Positions 9,181 to 17,703 of a stretch of 64,000 bases of DNA are shown one piece after another (position 1 is the stretch's first letter; each line of letters opens with the position of its first letter). The DNA is taken from NCBI GenBank assembly GCA_019114985.1, contig DXEM01000031.1, positions 62,001 through 126,000 on the forward strand, given 5' to 3'. Origin of the DNA: Candidatus Anaerostipes excrementavium (GTDB lineage Bacteria; Bacillota; Clostridia; Lachnospirales; Lachnospiraceae). The position numbers were made by a program, and so were the translations under genes. Under the pieces are notes generated by a model that did no database searches, was not told the DNA's origin, and saw only the letters and a program-made list of their open reading frames with translations.

Positions 9181-9253
9181 GGGATCATAGCTCAGCTGGG
9201 AGAGCATCTGCCTTACAAGCAGAGGGTCACAGGTTCGAGCCCTGTTGGTCCCA
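9181..9253 (+). tRNA. tRNA-Val (anticodon TAC)
   Basis: A 73-base cloverleaf: acceptor GGGATCA pairs with TGGTCCC (one G-T pair), the anticodon stem is TCTGC/GCAGA with loop CTTACAA (anticodon TAC at 9214-9216), and the T loop is GGTTCGAGCCC-like. The discriminator base is A and no CCA is encoded. Confidence 0.97.
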
Positions 9254-9289
9254 TTTTCTATGAGATTCATAGAAGGAAATTTCATATAT

Positions 9290-9363
9290 GGCGATGTAGC
9301 TCAGTTGGCTAGAGCATACGGTTCATACCCGTAGTGTCAGCAGTTCGAATCTGCTCATCGCTA
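9290..9363 (+). tRNA. tRNA-Met (anticodon CAT, elongator type)
   Basis: A 74-base cloverleaf: acceptor GGCGATG pairs with CATCGCT (a G-T first pair), anticodon stem TACGG/CCGTA with loop TTCATAC. The anticodon stem lacks the three G-C pairs typical of initiator tRNA, so an elongator is likelier; an Ile-CAU tRNA cannot be fully excluded by eye. It is 36 bases after tRNA-Val. Confidence 0.93.
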
Positions 9364-9370
9364 CTGTGAG

Positions 9371-9406
9371 AGAGATGTATTTTTAGGAATACATCTCTTT
9401 TTTCTT
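9371..9406 (+). terminator. Intrinsic terminator of the tRNA operon
   Basis: An 11-bp perfect stem, AGAGATGTATT (9371-9381) with AATACATCTCT (9388-9398), is followed by a T run. Confidence 0.92.
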
Positions 9407-9472
9407 TTCTCCGGGTGGAAATAAGGGTATAATTATATTAGAAAAAATATGTCAGGAATAAAGGAGTACGAT

Positions 9473-9949
9473 ATGCGGATAGGAACAGGATATGATGTAC
9501 ATCGATTAGTGGAAGGAAGAGAATTGATCCTGGGAGGGGTTCATATTCCATATGAAAAAGGACTGCTGGGACATTCAGATGCAGATGTGCTGCTGCATGC
9601 GATTGCGGATGCGCTGCTTGGAGCGGCGGCTCTTGGAGATATCGGAAAACATTTCCCGGATACGGATCCTGCGTTTGCCGGGGCAGACAGTTTGAAATTG
9701 CTGGGAGAGACTGTTCGTCTTGCTGAGGAAGCAGGGTATGTGGTAGGAAATGTAGATGCCACCATCATTGCTCAGAAACCGAAACTCGCTCCGTATCTTT
9801 TGCAGATGAAAGAAAATATCAGCAAAGTACTTAAGGTCGATGAGAGTCAGGTCAACGTGAAGGCAACGACAGAAGAGCATTTAGGATTTACAGGAGAAGG
9901 CCTTGGAATCAGCGCCCAGGCAGTGTGTCTTCTGGAGGAGAGATCATAA
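9473..9949 (+). CDS. ispF: 2-C-methyl-D-erythritol 2,4-cyclodiphosphate synthase
   Basis: A 158-residue enzyme of the MEP isoprenoid pathway that forms the cyclic diphosphate from CDP-ME-2-phosphate. It shows the metal site GYDVHRL near the N-terminus, the family signature [30 protein letters not shown], and the ending [25 protein letters not shown] at 9461-9466 fixes the ATG at 9473; an ATG 24 bases earlier would add residues not found in the family. It is 2 bases before the next gene, an operon-like spacing. Confidence 0.97.
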   Translation: MRIGTGYDVHRLVEGRELILGGVHIPYEKGLLGHSDADVLLHAIADALLGAAALGDIGKHFPDTDPAFAGADSLKLLGETVRLAEEAGYVVGNVDATIIAQKPKLAPYLLQMKENISKVLKVDESQVNVKATTEEHLGFTGEGLGISAQAVCLLEERS

Positions 9950-9950
9950 G

Positions 9951-11018
9951 ATGGATTTATTATATGAGCAGAAGGACAGAAGAGAAGAAATCTACCAGCT
10001 GTATCAAGAGATTTTTGAGGACCCGGAAGAGTTTGCAGCATATTATTTTCGTGAGATCTATCCGGGGAATCAGATACTAATCGCGCAGGAAAAGAAGATT
10101 CTTGGAATGATTCATTTAAATCCATATAAAATCCATATGGGGGATAGAGAACAGGTTCTGCACTATATTGTTGCGGTAGCGGTCAGACAAGAACATCGAA
10201 GGCGTGGGATCATGGCGCAGATGCTTAAGAGATGCCTTCGGGATATGGCGGAGAGAAAAGAACCGTTTACTTATCTGATGCCGGCAGACAGAGCCTATTA
10301 TGAGCCATTTGGATTTGTGTTTGTTATGGATTGGCAGACAGAGGAGGTTTGGGGAAGAGAAGAAGATTCCTGCGGATCCGTTCAGCCTGCAATGGAAGAA
10401 GAATACAGGGAAATCTCAAAATTTCTAACAAAATATGTTCAAGCCTCAGCAATTTATACAGTGCCTGATTTGGATTATGTAAGGAGAACCGTCAAGGAAA
10501 GTCAGAGCAGCGGCGGCGGGCTTATGACGTGGAAAGAGGAAGGCAGGATCCGAGGCGTTTTTGCAGAAGGATATGAAGGCGAAGATGTATTTTTGCGATG
10601 GGCCTTTGCCGATGATCCGGGGAAGATGCTTTCGGTGATTCGGAATCGTTTTTTGGGCAGGAAGATTGAGATCACAGGAGGAAATGTAACAAAGGGAAAA
10701 CCAGAGCCTAAAATTATGGCAAGAATGGTTTGTTTGGAAGCATGGGAAGGTATTTTAAAAGCAAAAGGGACGTTTTCTTTTTGGCTTCGGGTAGAAGATC
10801 CGTTGATAAAAGAAAATGACCATGTATTTTGCTTTTCCGGAGACCAGGGATTATTAAAGATAACAAGAACACAGAAAGATGGTGGTGAGAAAAAGATATC
10901 AGTAGAAGATCTGACACAGGTGTTTTTTGGATATGAGGCTGACCATATCTTGGAGAAGCATCCATATCTGAAAAATATCATACCGGCTGGACCTATTTAT
11001 ATTTCGGAGGAGGTATGA
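9951..11018 (+). CDS. Eis-like GNAT family N-acetyltransferase
   Basis: A 355-residue acetyltransferase of the long, Eis-like type: an N-terminal GNAT domain with the acetyl-CoA loop VRQEHRRRGIMAQML (about residues 77-91), a second GNAT-like half, and a C-terminal region (about 260-355) that fits the sterol-carrier-like domain of this group. Some members acetylate aminoglycosides, but the substrate here is unknown and resistance should not be inferred. GGAGGAG at 9934-9940 supports the ATG at 9951, directly after the ispF stop. The following nuclease gene starts 3 bases downstream. Confidence 0.85.
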   Translation: MDLLYEQKDRREEIYQLYQEIFEDPEEFAAYYFREIYPGNQILIAQEKKILGMIHLNPYKIHMGDREQVLHYIVAVAVRQEHRRRGIMAQMLKRCLRDMAERKEPFTYLMPADRAYYEPFGFVFVMDWQTEEVWGREEDSCGSVQPAMEEEYREISKFLTKYVQASAIYTVPDLDYVRRTVKESQSSGGGLMTWKEEGRIRGVFAEGYEGEDVFLRWAFADDPGKMLSVIRNRFLGRKIEITGGNVTKGKPEPKIMARMVCLEAWEGILKAKGTFSFWLRVEDPLIKENDHVFCFSGDQGLLKITRTQKDGGEKKISVEDLTQVFFGYEADHILEKHPYLKNIIPAGPIYISEEV

Positions 11019-11021
11019 CCT

Positions 11022-12614
11022 ATGAAATTAATGTTTATCGGAGCGGATCATGAGGTAACGGGGAGCTGTCATTATGTGGAGGCATGCGGCAAACGATTCG
11101 TGGTAGATTATGGAATGGAGCAAGGCGTCAATATTTATGAGAATGCGGAATTGCCGGTCAGCGCGGCCAAATTGGATTTTGTGCTTTTGACTCATGCACA
11201 TATCGATCATTCGGGCATGCTGCCATTGTTGTACGCAAAAGGATTTCGGGGACCGATCTATGCGACAAAAGCAACGACAGATCTATGTCAGATCATGTTG
11301 CGTGACAGTGCTCACATTCAGGAATCAGAGGCAGAATGGCGCAGCCGCAAGGCCAGACGATCAGGCAAGCCGGAAGTAGTACCGGTCTACACAATGGATG
11401 ATGCAGTCAATGTCATGGAACAATTTATTCCGTGTTTTTATGATCATAAAGTATCAGTCTGCGATGGAATTCAGATTCGGTTCACAGATATCGGACATTT
11501 GCTGGGGTCGTCCAGCATCGAAGTGTGGCTGGATGATGGGAAAGACGAGAAAAAACTTGTATTTTCCGGTGATATCGGGAATTATAATCAGCCGCTGATC
11601 AAAGATCCCCATTATACGGACGAGGCAGATTATGTCATTATGGAATCCACATACGGTGATCGTTATCACGAGAAGCATCCCAATTATGTAGATGAGCTGG
11701 CGCAGGTCATTCAAAGGACGTTTGACCGCGGAGGAAATGTGTTGATTCCATCTTTTGCGGTCGGAAGAACACAGGAACTTTTATATTATATTCGTCAAAT
11801 CAAAGAAAAAGAGATGGTAAAAGGCCACGGAGATTTTCAGGTCGTTGTAGACAGCCCTCTTGCTGTAGAGGCCACACAGATTTTTAACAAAGACGTGGAA
11901 GAAACCTATGACGAAGATGCGATGGAACTGGTTCGGCAAGGAATTAATCCGATTACTTTTTCGAATCTGCATCTGTCAATCACGACAGAAGAATCGAAGG
12001 CGATCAATTTCGATGAGCGATCCAAAGTCATTATTTCTGCGTCAGGTATGTGTGATGCAGGCCGTGTCCGCCACCATTTGAAACATAATTTATGGAAACC
12101 GCAAAACACAGTTGTGTTTGTAGGATATCAGGCTTATGGAACTCTCGGACGATCTTTGGTAGAAGGGGCAAAAGAAGTCAGATTGTTTGGTGAGACAATA
12201 AAGGTTCAGGCAGAGATCCTGCGTTTGGAAGGAATCAGCGGGCACGCAGATAAAAATGGACTGATTCGCTGGATCCGGGAATTTAAGAAGCGTCCGGATA
12301 TGGTCTTTGTTGTTCATGGGGAAGACAAGGTCTGTGATATTTTTGCAGAAGATCTGAAGCAAAAATATAATTTTGAGGCGAAGGCTCCGTACAGCGGAGA
12401 TGTATTTGATTTGATATCGGGACAATGGATTGCATGGGGATCCAGAGAATTGGCGAAGAAAAAGCCTCGCCCGGCGAGCGGCGCTTATATTCGCTTACAG
12501 TCAGCAGCAGAACGTCTGCAGGCAGTGGTAGAACATAATCAAGGAGGTGCCAATAAAGATCTGGCAAAATTCGCAGATCAGATTCTGGCTCTCTGTGAAA
12601 AATGGGAACGCTGA
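11022..12614 (+). CDS. Metallo-beta-lactamase/beta-CASP family ribonuclease-like protein
   Basis: A 530-residue protein of the CPSF73/Ysh1-like branch of MBL hydrolases. It has the zinc motif THAHIDHSG (about residues 56-64), further ligands in IGHLLGSS and FSGDIG, the beta-CASP domain with PSFAVGRTQELLYYI, SASGMCDAGRVRHHL, and the terminal zinc ligand region ISGHADKNGL and VVHGE. The family is known or predicted to cut RNA. No KH domain of the archaeal type is seen. It appears to be the last gene of the ispF cluster. Confidence 0.88.
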   Translation: MKLMFIGADHEVTGSCHYVEACGKRFVVDYGMEQGVNIYENAELPVSAAKLDFVLLTHAHIDHSGMLPLLYAKGFRGPIYATKATTDLCQIMLRDSAHIQESEAEWRSRKARRSGKPEVVPVYTMDDAVNVMEQFIPCFYDHKVSVCDGIQIRFTDIGHLLGSSSIEVWLDDGKDEKKLVFSGDIGNYNQPLIKDPHYTDEADYVIMESTYGDRYHEKHPNYVDELAQVIQRTFDRGGNVLIPSFAVGRTQELLYYIRQIKEKEMVKGHGDFQVVVDSPLAVEATQIFNKDVEETYDEDAMELVRQGINPITFSNLHLSITTEESKAINFDERSKVIISASGMCDAGRVRHHLKHNLWKPQNTVVFVGYQAYGTLGRSLVEGAKEVRLFGETIKVQAEILRLEGISGHADKNGLIRWIREFKKRPDMVFVVHGEDKVCDIFAEDLKQKYNFEAKAPYSGDVFDLISGQWIAWGSRELAKKKPRPASGAYIRLQSAAERLQAVVEHNQGGANKDLAKFADQILALCEKWER

Positions 12615-12634
12615 TGGGAATATCAGGAGGAAGA

Positions 12635-12663
12635 TTGACAAAGGGCGGCAAAGCCTGTATGCT
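12635..12663 (+). promoter_or_regulatory. Sigma-A promoter for the HMA-domain gene
   Basis: TTGACA (12635-12640), a 17-base spacer and TATGCT (12658-12663). A roughly 100-base leader follows, with a possible ATGAGT/ACTCAT stem before the ribosome binding site. Confidence 0.8.
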
Positions 12664-12770
12664 ATGAGTCATAGATTATTCTTTCCCTTATGAGAAATGA
12701 GTGTATGAATCGCACGTAACTCATGATAGGATTTGTTTTCTGTGAGAGATACAGGAGGAAGATAAATAAT

Positions 12771-12965
12771 ATGGCAGTTTTAATAGCGGAAGATATGATG
12801 TGTGACCATTGCGTTGATCGAATCAAGAACGGTTTAGAAGACGCGGATATCGAGGCAGAGGTCGACCTAGGCGACAAGACAGTGAAGATTGAAGGGGATG
12901 ATGAAGTGGTGGAAAAGGCCAAAGAGATTCTCGGAGATCTGGGGTTTTTAGCCGAAGAAATCTGA
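12771..12965 (+). CDS. Small HMA-domain (CopZ-like) metal-binding protein
   Basis: A 64-residue heavy-metal-associated domain. The N-terminal beta strand is followed by MMCDHCVDRI, the CxxC metal site, and the usual beta-alpha-beta pattern ending in EILGDLGF. Such proteins carry copper or similar soft metals. The N-terminal MxCxxC form differs slightly from the classic GMTCxxC. AGGAGG at 12753-12758 is 12 bases upstream, somewhat long. No copper ATPase or CsoR-type regulator is adjacent, so its partner must lie elsewhere. Confidence 0.85.
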   Translation: MAVLIAEDMMCDHCVDRIKNGLEDADIEAEVDLGDKTVKIEGDDEVVEKAKEILGDLGFLAEEI

Positions 12966-13130
12966 ACGTAAGAATCGTAATTCTGTTCCGGGAAAGGCGG
13001 GAACAATGATTTTGGGAAATCATATTTCGCTGGTTATGGGACAGAGGTGAATAGAAGGATGAGACAGGAGACTTTCGATTGTCTTTTGTTTGTAGTTTAC
13101 AGCAGAATAGGGAAAGAGCAAGAGACAGAA

Positions 13131-13170
13131 GGGATATTGCGAAGCGGCAATATCCCTTTTGCATTTTTTC
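13131..13170 (+). terminator. Intrinsic terminator after the HMA gene
   Basis: GGGATATTGC (13131-13140) and GCAATATCCC (13147-13156) form a 10-bp stem followed by TTTTGCATTTTTT. The 160 bases before it hold only a weak GTTCC/GGAAC dyad and no gene that I can support. Confidence 0.9.
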
Positions 13171-13237
13171 ACGGAGTATGATACCATCTAATATGGAGAT
13201 TTGGGGACATTTTCCATGAAGAGGAGCCAGATGCGAT

Positions 13238-13972
13238 ATGCAGGAAATGAAGAGAAAACAAGAAGAACTTATTCGTATTAATAAATATTTAAGTCAGGCT
13301 GGTGTCTGTTCAAGACGGCAGGCAGATGTTCTGATCAAAGAGGGAAGAGTAGAGATTGATGGGGAAGAAGCATCCAGCGGAGCAAAGGTACGCGAAGGAC
13401 AAAAAGTTACCGTCGACGGAAAGCCAATCCATATACAGGAGGATCTGGTATTTTTAGCTTTTCATAAGCCGCGGGGCATTGTTTGCACGACCAGCCGCAA
13501 AGAAAAGGATAACATCATCGATTATATCCATTATCCGGTCAGAATCTACCCGGTAGGGCGTCTTGATAAAGATTCTCAAGGATTGATTCTGATGACCAAT
13601 GACGGAGAAGCGGCAAACCGAATTATGAAAGCCAGGAATTATCATGAAAAAGAATATGAGGTGACGGTAAATAAAAGAATCACCAAAGAATTCATAGAAG
13701 GAATGCGCCAGCCGGTACCATTGGAGGAAATCGGAGCGGTTACGAGAAGGTGCAAAGTCATAAAAGAAGGACCCAATCAGTTTAGAATTATTCTAACTCA
13801 GGGATTGAATCGGCAGATTCGGCGCATGTGTGAATATTTTGGCTATCGGGTCATCAAACTAAAAAGAGTGCGGATTATGGATATCCGTTTGGGAGATCTG
13901 AAAGAGGGAACTTATCGCTCTCTGACTCCACAGGAACTAAGACGATTGAAAGAGGAATTAGACCGTGAATGA
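13238..13972 (+). CDS. rluF: 23S rRNA pseudouridine synthase, RluF-like
   Basis: A 244-residue RsuA/RluB-family pseudouridine synthase. The N-terminal S4 domain (INKYLSQAGVCSRRQAD, about residues 14-30) binds rRNA; the catalytic Asp110 lies in VGRLDKDSQGL, which with DHEKEY-like NYHEKEY resembles RluF (U2604 of 23S rRNA) more than RluB. LNRQIRRMCEYFGYRV is the conserved C-terminal motif. The start has GAGGAG 11 bases upstream; a Met three codons in is an alternative. Its end overlaps ligA by 8 bases. Confidence 0.87.
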   Translation: MQEMKRKQEELIRINKYLSQAGVCSRRQADVLIKEGRVEIDGEEASSGAKVREGQKVTVDGKPIHIQEDLVFLAFHKPRGIVCTTSRKEKDNIIDYIHYPVRIYPVGRLDKDSQGLILMTNDGEAANRIMKARNYHEKEYEVTVNKRITKEFIEGMRQPVPLEEIGAVTRRCKVIKEGPNQFRIILTQGLNRQIRRMCEYFGYRVIKLKRVRIMDIRLGDLKEGTYRSLTPQELRRLKEELDRE

Positions 13973-15920
13973 TGTAAAAAGAATGAAGGAACTGATCGCC
14001 ATTTTGAACCAGGCAGGAAAGGCGTATTATCAGGAGAACAAAGAAATCATCAGCAATTTTGAATATGATAAGCTCTATGATGAATTGAGCAGCCTGGAAG
14101 AGAAGACAGGGACGGTTCTGTCTTCCAGTCCGACGATTCATGTAGGATATGAGCTGATGACATCGCTGGAAAAGGAAGCGCATGCTTCACCGATGTTATC
14201 TTTAGATAAGACAAAAGATCCGGAAGAGCTGTCAGCATGGCTGGGAGAGAAAGAAGGACTTTTATCTTGGAAATTGGATGGATTAACCATTGTGCTTACT
14301 TACGAAAATGGACAGCTTACGAAAGCGGTCACCAGAGGAAACGGAGAAGTCGGAGAAGTCGTTACCAACAATGCAAAAGTCTTTTCCAACATACCGAGAA
14401 AAATTTCCTATCGGGGATCGTTGGTGATTCGCGGGGAAGCAGTGATCCCGTACTCTATTTTTCAAAAAATGAACGAAGAGATTGGAGATGTGGACAGTCA
14501 GTATAAGAATCCAAGGAATTTGTGCAGCGGTTCTGTAAGACAGTTAAACAGTGAGATCACAGCCAAAAGACACGTTCATTTTTATGGATTTAGTGTGGGA
14601 GATGTGGAAGAGATGGAATTTCATAATTCCCTGGAAGAAAAACTCAAATGGGCGGCCGGTCTTGGATTTGATATGGTAGAGTACGTAAAGGTAGATCGGC
14701 ATAACGTGCAGCAGGCCGTGGATGCTTTCGCTGAGCAAATCAAAACCTTTGATTTGCCTTCCGATGGATTAGTGCTGGCATTTGACGATATTGCTTATGG
14801 GCAGAGTCTCGGAAGAACGGCGAAGTTTCCAAAGGATTCCATTGCATTTAAATGGGCGGATGAAACGGCGGATACCCATCTTCTGGAAGTGGAGTGGAGC
14901 CCGTCCAGAACAGGACTGATCAATCCGGTAGCGATTTTTGAACCGGTGGAACTGGAAGGAACGACCGTAAGCCGCGCGAGCCTTCATAATATCAGCGTTC
15001 TGGAAGAATTAGAATTGGGATTGGGTGACGAGATTACCGTTTACAAGGCCAATATGATCATTCCGCAGCTGGCGGAAAATAAGACAAGAAGCGGCAATCT
15101 TCCGATACCGGAAGCCTGTCCTGCCTGCGGCGGAGAAACAAAAGTCAAGGATGAAAACGGAATCAAAACTTTGGTTTGTACCAATGAGTTTTGCAGTGCG
15201 AAGAAGATCAAGTCTTTTTCACATTTTGTTTCCAGAGATGCTATGAATGTGGAAGGCTTATCGGAAGCTTCTTTAGAAAAAATGATTGCCCAAGGTTATT
15301 TGAAAGAATTGTATGATTTGTTTACATTAGACCAGCACCGAGAGGGAATCATTGCGATGGATGGCTTTGGAGAAAAATCTTTTGAGAATCTGATGCGTGC
15401 AATCAATCAGTCCAGAGAACCGGCGCTTGCAAACTTTATTTACAGTCTTGGGATTCCGAATGTGGGTCTTTCCAATGCAAAGCTGATCTGCCGCCATTTT
15501 CACAATGATCTGCAGGCGATAAGAAATGCTTCGGTAGAAGAATTCACGGAAATCGATCAGATCGGTCCGATGATCGGAGAAGCGATGGTTTCTTATTTTC
15601 ATACACCTCACAATGCGGAAGTGTTGGATGAGCTGCTCCATCATCTTCACTTTAAGAAAGAAGAGGAAAATAGCGAACAGCAGATTCTGGAAGGAAAGAC
15701 AATCGTCATAACCGGTTCTCTGCAGCATTTCGGAAATCGAAAAGAATTAAAAGAAAAGATCGAACAGCTTGGAGGAAAGGTGACCGGTTCCGTTTCTAAG
15801 AAAACAGATTATTTGATTAACAATAACAAAGAATCATCTTCGTCAAAGAATAAAAAGGCAAAAGAATTAAATATTCCGATTATAAACGAAGAAGATTTTC
15901 TTGCAATCATACAGAAATAA
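13965..15920 (+). CDS. ligA: NAD-dependent DNA ligase LigA
   Basis: A 651-residue replicative ligase, near the usual family length. It contains the adenylated lysine in SWKLDGL (Lys103), TRGNGEVGE, RGEAV, KNPRNLCSGSVRQL, a four-Cys zinc finger (CPAC and CTNEFC, about residues 386-410), helix-hairpin-helix repeats and a C-terminal BRCT domain starting LEGKTIVITGSL. The start is GTG at 13965, inside the end of rluF, supported by a GAGG site; an ATG six codons later lacks one. The motif around Lys103 is KLDGLT rather than the more common KIDGLA, seen also in some Clostridia. Confidence 0.95.
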   Translation: MNDVKRMKELIAILNQAGKAYYQENKEIISNFEYDKLYDELSSLEEKTGTVLSSSPTIHVGYELMTSLEKEAHASPMLSLDKTKDPEELSAWLGEKEGLLSWKLDGLTIVLTYENGQLTKAVTRGNGEVGEVVTNNAKVFSNIPRKISYRGSLVIRGEAVIPYSIFQKMNEEIGDVDSQYKNPRNLCSGSVRQLNSEITAKRHVHFYGFSVGDVEEMEFHNSLEEKLKWAAGLGFDMVEYVKVDRHNVQQAVDAFAEQIKTFDLPSDGLVLAFDDIAYGQSLGRTAKFPKDSIAFKWADETADTHLLEVEWSPSRTGLINPVAIFEPVELEGTTVSRASLHNISVLEELELGLGDEITVYKANMIIPQLAENKTRSGNLPIPEACPACGGETKVKDENGIKTLVCTNEFCSAKKIKSFSHFVSRDAMNVEGLSEASLEKMIAQGYLKELYDLFTLDQHREGIIAMDGFGEKSFENLMRAINQSREPALANFIYSLGIPNVGLSNAKLICRHFHNDLQAIRNASVEEFTEIDQIGPMIGEAMVSYFHTPHNAEVLDELLHHLHFKKEEENSEQQILEGKTIVITGSLQHFGNRKELKEKIEQLGGKVTGSVSKKTDYLINNNKESSSSKNKKAKELNIPIINEEDFLAIIQK

Positions 15921-15934
15921 AAAGGAGAGATATT

Positions 15935-16840
15935 ATGCCGATTCGAATTGATAATGATCTGCCCGCCAAGGCAATATTAGAGGAAGAAAATATTTTCGTT
16001 ATGGATAAGGAAAGAGCATGTACGCAGGACATCAGACCCCTGCGTATTGCAATCCTCAATCTGATGCCGAATAAACTGGATACAGAACTTCACTTGCTGC
16101 GCAGTTTGTCCAATACACCGCTTCAGTTAGACATTACATTTTTGCAGACAGAATCTTATATTCCGACCCATGTTCCGGGAACTCATCTGGAAAAGTTTTA
16201 TCATTATTTTTCAGAAATCCAGGATCATAAATTTGATGGTTTGATCATAACGGGAGCTCCGGTAGAATTAAAAGAATTTGAAGAAGTGGACTATTGGGAG
16301 GAAGTTGCTAAAATTATGGAATGGTCAAAAACTCATGTGACTTCCACGCTACATATCTGCTGGGCTGCCCAAGCCGGACTTTATTATCATTACGGAATTA
16401 AGAAATATGTGTTGGACAAAAAGATTTCCGGTGTATATGAACATCACCCGCTGCATAATAAGATTCCGTTGGTAAGGGGCTTTGATGATACTTTTTACGT
16501 TCCTCATTCCAGGAATACCGCTGTAGATGGAGAAGCGATCCATCAAAATAAAGAATTAACGATTGCTGCGGAATCTGATGAAACAGGTCCATACCTGATC
16601 TTAAATCAAGACGGCAGTCAGATCTTTGTGACCGGTCATCCGGAATATGACGTAATGTCTCTGGATCAGGAATATAAGAGAGATACAAAGAAAGGCTTAG
16701 ATCCTGAGATTCCGAAAAATTATTACAAAGATAACGATCCGGCAAAAGGACCGGTAAAATCATGGAGATGCCATGCCAATGCCATGTATTCCAATTGGCT
16801 GAACTATTATGTATATCAGGTAACTCCGTATGTACTGTAG
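15935..16840 (+). CDS. metAA: Homoserine O-acetyltransferase (MetA family, acetyl-CoA type)
   Basis: A 301-residue enzyme of methionine synthesis that acylates homoserine. The catalytic residues are visible at the canonical numbers: Cys142 in HICWAAQAG, His235 and Glu237 in TGHPEYD. Residue 111 is Glu (GAPVELKEF); in this family Glu111 is reported to select acetyl-CoA, whereas Gly selects succinyl-CoA, so the product is likely O-acetylhomoserine. AAAGGAG lies before the ATG. The gene follows ligA by 14 bases and probably shares its transcript. Confidence 0.95.
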   Translation: MPIRIDNDLPAKAILEEENIFVMDKERACTQDIRPLRIAILNLMPNKLDTELHLLRSLSNTPLQLDITFLQTESYIPTHVPGTHLEKFYHYFSEIQDHKFDGLIITGAPVELKEFEEVDYWEEVAKIMEWSKTHVTSTLHICWAAQAGLYYHYGIKKYVLDKKISGVYEHHPLHNKIPLVRGFDDTFYVPHSRNTAVDGEAIHQNKELTIAAESDETGPYLILNQDGSQIFVTGHPEYDVMSLDQEYKRDTKKGLDPEIPKNYYKDNDPAKGPVKSWRCHANAMYSNWLNYYVYQVTPYVL

Positions 16841-16870
16841 AAAGACCAAAGATAAAAGAAAGGAAATTTG

Positions 16871-17665
16871 ATGATTAAATTAATTGCGACGGATATCGAC
16901 GGAACGTTGGTTGAGGATGGGAGTTTGGATCTGAATCCGGAATATTATGATGTGATCCGCGAATTGAGAAAAAGAGGTGTTTTGTTCGCGGCTGCCAGCG
17001 GAAGACAGAGATCAAGCATTGAAAAAGTATTTGTTCCGGTGCTGGATGATATGATTTTTATTTCCGAAAACGGAACATGTATTTATTCAAAGGATTATCA
17101 ATATGTTGATCAGATTCAGCCGGAAGTGGTACGTGCTTTCATCGATGAGGCAAGGAGATGTCCCGGCTGTGAAGTCGGCGTAAATCAGGATAATATGGGC
17201 TATTATGAAAATATAGGGATTTACCAGCATTTGGTTCAGGATTATGGATACCGGGGAGAACTTGTGGATAATATCTGCGACTACTCCGAAGGAGTGTGTA
17301 AGATCAGTATTTTTCACCACAGCAATGCAGAACAAGCAGTAGGAAAAGATTTTTTGGAACGGTGGAACCGTGTCATGCATGTTACGGTATCCGGAAAACT
17401 TTGGGTAGACGGAGCAAACAAAAATGTTAACAAAGGATCGGCATTGAAACATTTTCAGGATGAATATGGGATTTCTCCGGATGAGACGTTAGCATTTGGC
17501 GATAATATCAATGATATTGAGATGCTTCAGCGTGCCAGCCATAGCTTCGCGGTAGCAAATGCAAGAGATGAAGTAAAGGAAGCTGCCAATTTCGTGACGG
17601 CTTCCAACCGAGAAGATGGAGTTTTACAGGTTTTAAAAGCAGTAATTCGAGGTGAGCTATGTTAG
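16871..17665 (+). CDS. Cof-type HAD-IIB family phosphatase
   Basis: A 264-residue HAD phosphatase with motif I ATDIDGTLVEDG at residues 6-17, AASGRQ, and motif IV GDNINDIEML, followed by ANARDEVKEAANFVT. It resembles YkrA/YidA-like sugar or cofactor phosphatases; the substrate is unknown. ATG at 16871 is chosen; an in-frame TTG lies just before it. It is the second enzyme of this type in the window but is not a close copy of the one at 8232. Confidence 0.91.
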   Translation: MIKLIATDIDGTLVEDGSLDLNPEYYDVIRELRKRGVLFAAASGRQRSSIEKVFVPVLDDMIFISENGTCIYSKDYQYVDQIQPEVVRAFIDEARRCPGCEVGVNQDNMGYYENIGIYQHLVQDYGYRGELVDNICDYSEGVCKISIFHHSNAEQAVGKDFLERWNRVMHVTVSGKLWVDGANKNVNKGSALKHFQDEYGISPDETLAFGDNINDIEMLQRASHSFAVANARDEVKEAANFVTASNREDGVLQVLKAVIRGELC

Positions 17666-17703
17666 AAGCGGTCATTTTTGATAAGGTAGGAAATAGCAGA
17701 TGA
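17659..17703 (+). pseudogene. Possible 14-codon remnant of a HAD-type gene start
   Basis: An ATG inside the end of the previous gene opens a 14-residue frame, MLEAVIFDKVGNSR, then stops. Its first eight residues look like the first strand and motif I of a HAD hydrolase (the usual form continues DMDG). It may be the leftover start of a deleted second phosphatase or a chance leader whose translation couples to folC. The evidence is short and weak. Confidence 0.3.
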
